Positions 5,939 to 9,981 of a stretch of 9,981 nt of DNA are shown here, piece after piece. The notes beneath the pieces were generated by a model. It saw only the letters and a program-made list of their open reading frames with translations. It was not told the DNA's origin and ran no database searches. This DNA is from an uncultured Flavonifractor sp. Its GTDB lineage: Bacteria > Bacillota > Clostridia > Oscillospirales > Oscillospiraceae. How positions within the stretch are numbered: position 1 is the first letter of the stretch; each line of letters begins with the position of its first letter. Position numbers and translations under genes: made by a program. The stretch is taken from positions 1 to 9,981 of the forward strand of contig CAJUDT010000083.1 in NCBI GenBank assembly GCA_910585415.1, read 5' to 3'.

Positions 5939-5964
5939 GCGGCAGAGCGGGGATTTTTTGTTTT
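5924..5964 (+). terminator. Intrinsic terminator of the small-peptide transcript
   Basis: TCCCCGTTCTG (5924-5934) pairs with CAGAGCGGGGA (5943-5953) with one G-U pair and an 8-nt loop. TTTTTTGTTTT (5954-5964) follows. pgcA already has its own terminator, so this one must serve another transcript, which supports expression of the 5690-5960 unit. Confidence 0.92.
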
Positions 5965-5985
5965 CGGAAAAATAGGTGCACTGGG

Positions 5986-6022
5986 GGCACGGTTTTTGGA
6001 AGAAGTTGTATGCAAACGTGCC
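5986..6022 (+). other. Weak stem-loop upstream of the tail-like gene
   Basis: GGCACG (5986-5991) and CGTGCC (6017-6022) are complementary around a 25-nt loop. No convincing promoter for the gene at 6067 is visible in 5965-6051: there are AT-rich patches such as CATATATG just before the ribosome site, but no well-spaced pair of boxes. The stem is short and may be chance. Confidence 0.2.
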
Positions 6023-6066
6023 ACAATCGGTTGATTGCTTCCCATATATGTAAGGAGGGATGCCAA

Positions 6067-6492
6067 ATGGCAAATTATACACAAAACTATGGGCTACACC
6101 AATGGGAGCCGGGGGACGATTTCCTGCGGAGTGACTTTAATCAGGACTTTGCCAAAATCGATGCGGCTGTCAAGGAGGTGGAAACAGTGGCGGAACGCAA
6201 AAAAGCGGATAAGTCTGAGTTGGCGGCTCTGAGATCCCAGGTGGATGAGAAAACCTCTCTCGTCATTGGACAATACACTGGGAATGGCACGGCATTGACC
6301 GTGACACTGGGATTCCGGCCAGCGGCAGTGTTCATTCCCATCTATCAGCGCTATATGGCTGCTACATTCAGGGGACAAGCACCGCAGCTCGTGACGCTCA
6401 CAGATGACGGTTTTACCGTACAACTGGGGAACGATACAATTGTGACTCCCAATCAAAGCGGCAGCATCTATACCTATCTGGCGTTCCGATAG
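6067..6492 (+). CDS. Small phage-tail-fibre-like protein
   Basis: This is a 141-residue soluble protein with no signal peptide or membrane segment. The N-terminus, NYTQNYGLHQWEPGDDFLR then DFNQDFAKIDAA, matches the start I associate with tail or fibre-type proteins in clostridial phages and phage-derived loci. Residues about 28-65 are charged and probably coiled-coil, which suggests trimerisation. Residues about 66-92 (IGQYTGNGTALTVTLGFRP then AVFI) resemble the repeat domain of phage tail tip and fibre proteins, in which G-Y-x-G-x-G precedes a GF-x-P turn. The start ATG at 6067 has AAGGAGGG (6052-6059) at 7 nt; longer in-frame extensions reach into the upstream non-coding region and are rejected. 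No other phage gene is in view, so this is an orphan or a domesticated remnant. The tail-fibre label is from pattern memory. Confidence 0.8.
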   Translation: MANYTQNYGLHQWEPGDDFLRSDFNQDFAKIDAAVKEVETVAERKKADKSELAALRSQVDEKTSLVIGQYTGNGTALTVTLGFRPAAVFIPIYQRYMAATFRGQAPQLVTLTDDGFTVQLGNDTIVTPNQSGSIYTYLAFR

Positions 6493-6502
6493 AAGAACAG
6501 GC

Positions 6503-6531
6503 AGGACCCCGGGCCATTGGCCCGGGGTCCT
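6503..6531. terminator. Shared hairpin between convergent genes
   Basis: GGACCCCGGGCC (6504-6515), loop ATT and GGCCCGGGGTCC (6519-6530) form a perfect 12-bp stem. One more A-T pair at 6503/6531 extends it. It lies between the stop of the plus-strand tail-like gene (6492) and the stop of the minus-strand surface protein (6548). Neither side has a strong T run, but the very stable stem in a 55-bp convergent gap fits a bidirectional terminator. Confidence 0.8.
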
Positions 6532-6547
6532 TGTGGTCTATTTGCGT

Positions 6548-9500
6548 CTAGTCAAATACGATGCAGGAGGTGTCAATGGTGACAGTGTAGAGTTTGGTGA
6601 GCGTGCTCAGGTCCACCGGTTGATTATCGTTGCCATAAAGTGTGGCAAAGTTGTATGGAGTGCCCTCAGCGGGATCGCCAAGGATACCCTCCCCGCCAAC
6701 ACGGGTATCAGCGTAAACATCCAGGGTGACAGGCCGTCCATCGTCACAGACCAGGAGAGACATGCTGAACGAGCTCAACTTATTAAAGCCACCGCTGCCG
6801 TCCGATGTCACAAGGACACCAGCCTGAACGTAATCGTTCCCAACCTTTTCAGCGGTCTTTGTCCAAGGAGAGGTCCCGTCGCTGTTAACTGCACAAGACT
6901 GGAGGGCGCTGTTGGTCTGGACCACCGCACAATAGTATGCGGAATCCAGGGGCAGCTCAACATCGATGACTGTCATCTTGTGGCCGGGAACATTAGAGAT
7001 ATTCGCCATGTTGGGATTGAGGTCTTCCAAGTGTCCAGTCTTATCGGGCACGTCCACAGCGGCGGGGATGATGGTCACGTTACCACCAACAGCGGGACGG
7101 CTGAAGGAAGAAGGAGCGACCGTACCAACGGAGGCGAAACCACCGGCATAGAAGGTATTCTTCACGCCATTGCGGACCACCTTAGCGGTCAGGATATCGT
7201 GGCCGTCGTTGGTGACTTCCTCGACCACGTAACCCTGCGTGCTGAGTTCGGCCTTCAGCAGGTCTTCCAGCTCACCAGCGCGCAGACCCTCGCAGTTCAC
7301 GAAGACGAAGCGGTAGTTGTCGGTCAGGACCACATAGGGGTTCTGGGGCTGAGTGGGACGGCCGCTGCTGCCGGGGACATCCCAGATCCACGCAGTGCGG
7401 ATGGCGTTGTTCTCAATGACCAGAACGGTGTAAACGTCGATGTCCTTCTTGAAGGAGCCCATAGCCACATCATCGTTGGCGCTCTTCACATCAGTGACGT
7501 CCCAAATGTTCGCATTGCCGGAGAGAGCAATGTAGCCGGTCAGGGTTTCCTCGTCCTCATAGATGGGCACGCCATGGTCCCCACAATTTTTCTTGGAAAT
7601 GGCCTCACTGATTACGCCATAGTTCCCGCGTCCACGGTCATCAACTGTGGTATGGCTGTTATCGCTCTCATATTGGCCGTCCAAATCGTCGAAGTCCACG
7701 GTACCCACGCGCAGCAGGTCCGCCACACCGGCGGCCTTGCCGATGGTGCCGATGTCATAGGTTCCGTTGGCATTCTCAACATAGGTCCAGGCCTTCATGT
7801 AGTGGTTGTTGTCGTCCTTGTCGAAATCGCCCTCATCGTCGATCTCAATAGTCTTAACAGTGCCGTCCTCAAAGACCACGTTCAGCTCCAGCAGGTCCTT
7901 GCCCAGCGCGTTGCGGCTGAGAACCAGCATGTAGTTGGCGGTGGTGGTAGTGGGCGCGCAGTTGAAAATGACAACTTCGGCCAGCTCAGAGGCCTGATAG
8001 GTCCGGTGAGAGGTCTTGTCCAGCACGGGGTAGACCTGGACTTCGACATTGTCGGCAGCGTCGATGGTACTCATGTTCTGCCAGCCAGTGGCCACGCCGT
8101 ACTTCTCACCGTCATAGTAGAAAGCGAGCGTGTTGCGGTCCACGGCGTAGGTGTGGGAGTGAGAACTCCGATCCACAGATGCGGCTGCGGTGGCAGTGAT
8201 AGCGCCGCTCGTGAAGGTATAACCCTTGGCAATGGTCGGGGTCACACTCGTCTCATCGCGGCCGCTTACGGTAAGGTAGCCAGTGCCGTTCTTGTACCCG
8301 GAGGAAGCGATGTACTGGAGGTTCTCCTTAGCACCACCCACATAGGTGATAGAGCCGTTGTCGCCCACACCGGCGGTCTTGTCGGTGTTCACATTCGTCG
8401 CAATCTTCAGGTCGGTGTTGCCGGCGAACACATTGCCCTGGAGGACACGCCGGATGGTCAGCATGTTGTCATCGGAAAGTGTGTAAGTAATCACAGAACC
8501 CTCAGCGGCATTCAGGTTGTTGTAGCCAACAGATGTACTCAGGTTCACGTCGCGGGTGCCCAGATAGTGCTCCAGCTTGGTGTCCAGGTCGGCGTTGGTG
8601 TTCTCGATAGGTGTTTTGGTATTAGGGGGAGTAGCATTATCCGTAGTGGCCACGTTTTTGAGCGCATTTCTGGAGGCGTTCCAGTTGATATCGTAAGTCT
8701 CAACAACGCCGTCGGCCTTCAGGATCTTAATCTGACCGGACTTGGACAGGGCGTTCTGGGTCCAGGCGGAGCCCAGTACCAGCGCATAGTTGGGGACAAG
8801 TTCCTCAGCGGGACGAGCGGCGATGATGTACTTGCCAGTGGAGTCCAGGAAGAAGTCATAGGCGGTGGTAAAGCCAATGTCCTCAGCGGCAGTGGCGATG
8901 TGGAACCGGGTCAGGTCCACGTCCACAGGAGTGGCGGCGTCCAGGATGTAGGACTGACGGTACTCCTCGCCCTCGATGGTGACATAGAGTTCATCGTTCT
9001 TGTCGCGGTCGATGCGGCTCATGGTGCCGGTGACAAAGTCGGCCAGGTGCATGTAGGTGCGGCCGCCGTACTGGATGTACAGGATCATGTCATCGGTGGT
9101 GATCTCATCTTCAAAGACCACGTCCTCAAAGTCGAGGGTCACAGCGGAGGCGGTGCCGTCCAGCTTGCCGGTCTTGTTGCCGGAGGTGTAACGGTCGGGC
9201 TCGTAGAAGGTGATAGTCTCGCCCTTGTCGTTGTAGCGCTGAACCTTGGAGAAAGTCTCCTGGAGGTACAGAACATACTCGGCAACGCCGTCATTGTCGT
9301 TGTCAATCACTTCTACGGAGATGCCGTTGAGGTTGAACCGGGTGCCATCGGCATCCTTCTCGTAGTTGTTGATCCAATCAATGGCCTCAGCGGCGCTCAT
9401 GTAGCCGTAGTTTACGTAGTACTGGGTGGTGCGGTCGTCCGCCACGCCGGTACCCTTCAGGTAGGTTTCAATGTCCTTGGAAGTGGCGAAAGCACTATGA

Positions 9501-9981
9501 ATGACGTTCACATCGTCCTTGATGGAGACGCCCAGGACCTTGGAATCGGCCAGGATGGTGGTCTTCTCAATGAAGAGAGTCACGGTCTTGCCCAGCATAT
9601 CCACGGTGGTGTCCACATTGAAGGAGACAGGGTCAGTATAGCGCACGTTCTCACCGGTGGTGGTGTTGGCGGTGGTGGAGGAATAGACAATCACATTGTC
9701 CAGAGTGGTGCGGCCCTCCCGCAGAGCGGCGGCGGAGTTGGTCTGCTGGAGCTGGGCCCACTTGTTGGCCACCACGACGCCCTCCACCTTGTACACGCCG
9801 TACATAGCGGCCAGGATGGTGCGGTGATCCAGGAAGGCGATGGCGTAGCCGTCCTCATACTTCTGAATCATCTCAACGTCCAGAGCGTTGTAGATGAGCA
9901 GAGCGGCGTCGTCACGGTTCAGGTCAGCCATGGTGGACTTGGTGTAGTTGCGGAAAATGCCCAGAGCGGAGGCCTTGGCAT
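6548..9981 (-). CDS. Large S-layer-type surface protein, N-terminus outside window (partial)
   Basis: The minus-strand frame is open from the right edge of the window to TAG at 6550-6548, about 1143 residues. ATG at 9931 is an internal Met, since the frame continues upstream. The first visible residues, including NRDDAALLIYNALDVEM, resemble the end of an SLH domain, which anchors proteins to secondary cell-wall polymers. The signal peptide and remaining SLH repeats would lie to the right. The rest is beta-rich, Asp/Asn/Thr/Gly-rich and almost free of Cys. It has a DNDNDG calcium-loop-like motif (about residue 210 counted from the Met at 9931), acidic stretches such as DDEGDFDKDD, and a linker with TPPNTKTP. 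Arg codons are mostly CGC/CGT, unlike murA where CGG dominates; this suggests high expression. Likely an S-layer or abundant surface protein; no enzymatic motif seen. Confidence 0.88.
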   Translation of the reverse strand, partial: AKASALGIFRNYTKSTMADLNRDDAALLIYNALDVEMIQKYEDGYAIAFLDHRTILAAMYGVYKVEGVVVANKWAQLQQTNSAAALREGRTTLDNVIVYSSTTANTTTGENVRYTDPVSFNVDTTVDMLGKTVTLFIEKTTILADSKVLGVSIKDDVNVIHSAFATSKDIETYLKGTGVADDRTTQYYVNYGYMSAAEAIDWINNYEKDADGTRFNLNGISVEVIDNDNDGVAEYVLYLQETFSKVQRYNDKGETITFYEPDRYTSGNKTGKLDGTASAVTLDFEDVVFEDEITTDDMILYIQYGGRTYMHLADFVTGTMSRIDRDKNDELYVTIEGEEYRQSYILDAATPVDVDLTRFHIATAAEDIGFTTAYDFFLDSTGKYIIAARPAEELVPNYALVLGSAWTQNALSKSGQIKILKADGVVETYDINWNASRNALKNVATTDNATPPNTKTPIENTNADLDTKLEHYLGTRDVNLSTSVGYNNLNAAEGSVITYTLSDDNMLTIRRVLQGNVFAGNTDLKIATNVNTDKTAGVGDNGSITYVGGAKENLQYIASSGYKNGTGYLTVSGRDETSVTPTIAKGYTFTSGAITATAAASVDRSSHSHTYAVDRNTLAFYYDGEKYGVATGWQNMSTIDAADNVEVQVYPVLDKTSHRTYQASELAEVVIFNCAPTTTTANYMLVLSRNALGKDLLELNVVFEDGTVKTIEIDDEGDFDKDDNNHYMKAWTYVENANGTYDIGTIGKAAGVADLLRVGTVDFDDLDGQYESDNSHTTVDDRGRGNYGVISEAISKKNCGDHGVPIYEDEETLTGYIALSGNANIWDVTDVKSANDDVAMGSFKKDIDVYTVLVIENNAIRTAWIWDVPGSSGRPTQPQNPYVVLTDNYRFVFVNCEGLRAGELEDLLKAELSTQGYVVEEVTNDGHDILTAKVVRNGVKNTFYAGGFASVGTVAPSSFSRPAVGGNVTIIPAAVDVPDKTGHLEDLNPNMANISNVPGHKMTVIDVELPLDSAYYCAVVQTNSALQSCAVNSDGTSPWTKTAEKVGNDYVQAGVLVTSDGSGGFNKLSSFSMSLLVCDDGRPVTLDVYADTRVGGEGILGDPAEGTPYNFATLYGNDNQPVDLSTLTKLYTVTIDTSCIVFD

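Noticed and set aside
5876..6082. 68-codon minus-strand frame overlapping the antisense promoter
   Set aside because: The frame runs through the promoter and terminator and overlaps the start of the tail-like gene. It has no ribosome site and shows no coding character.
1..9981. CRISPR arrays, tRNA or rRNA genes, insertion sequences
   Set aside because: No regularly spaced repeats, cloverleaf-like segments, transposase motifs or terminal inverted repeats were seen anywhere in the window.

Overview
The window looks like chromosome of a GC-rich, Gram-positive gut Firmicute. The Oscillospiraceae-type clostridia (Flavonifractor, Lawsonibacter, Oscillibacter relatives) are the best guess. This is inferred from strong AGGAGG-type ribosome binding sites, TTG start codons, sigma-A promoters with TATAAT boxes, the walJ-rlmH gene pair, and a large S-layer-type protein. 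The species cannot be fixed from the sequence alone.

Left half (1-3616), housekeeping, all on the + strand. A promoter at about 180-207 and a structured leader precede murA, the first committed enzyme of peptidoglycan synthesis. The leader may encode a 31-residue peptide. A terminator follows murA. A tight three-gene cluster comes next: a WalJ/YycJ-type metallo-beta-lactamase-fold hydrolase, the 23S rRNA methyltransferase gene rlmH, and a two-helix membrane protein of unknown function. It ends at a terminator near 3700.

Middle (3780-5655). A monocistronic alpha-phosphoglucomutase/phosphomannomutase family gene (pgcA-like) has its own extended -10 promoter and an excellent terminator. Its likely role is the glucose-6-P/glucose-1-P exchange that feeds cell-envelope glycans.

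Intergenic island (5656-5964). This is the most unusual part. A 22-codon ORF encodes a strongly alternating hydrophobic/polar, cationic peptide. It has a hairpin-rich 5' leader and its own intrinsic terminator. On the opposite strand, a perfect-consensus sigma-A promoter (TTGACA, 18 bp, TATAAT) fires back across the 3' half of the unit. The -35 box of that promoter lies in the stem and loop of the sense terminator. This is the architecture of a type I toxin-antitoxin or antisense-regulated small-peptide locus (txpA/RatA-like layout), but I do not firmly recognise the peptide family.

Right part (6052-9981). A small phage-tail-fibre-like protein gene stands alone on the + strand. It converges, across a shared 12-13 bp hairpin, on a very large minus-strand gene whose 5' end lies beyond the window. 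The large gene encodes the C-terminal ~1140 residues of an S-layer-type surface protein. The tail end of what looks like an SLH domain is visible at the window edge.
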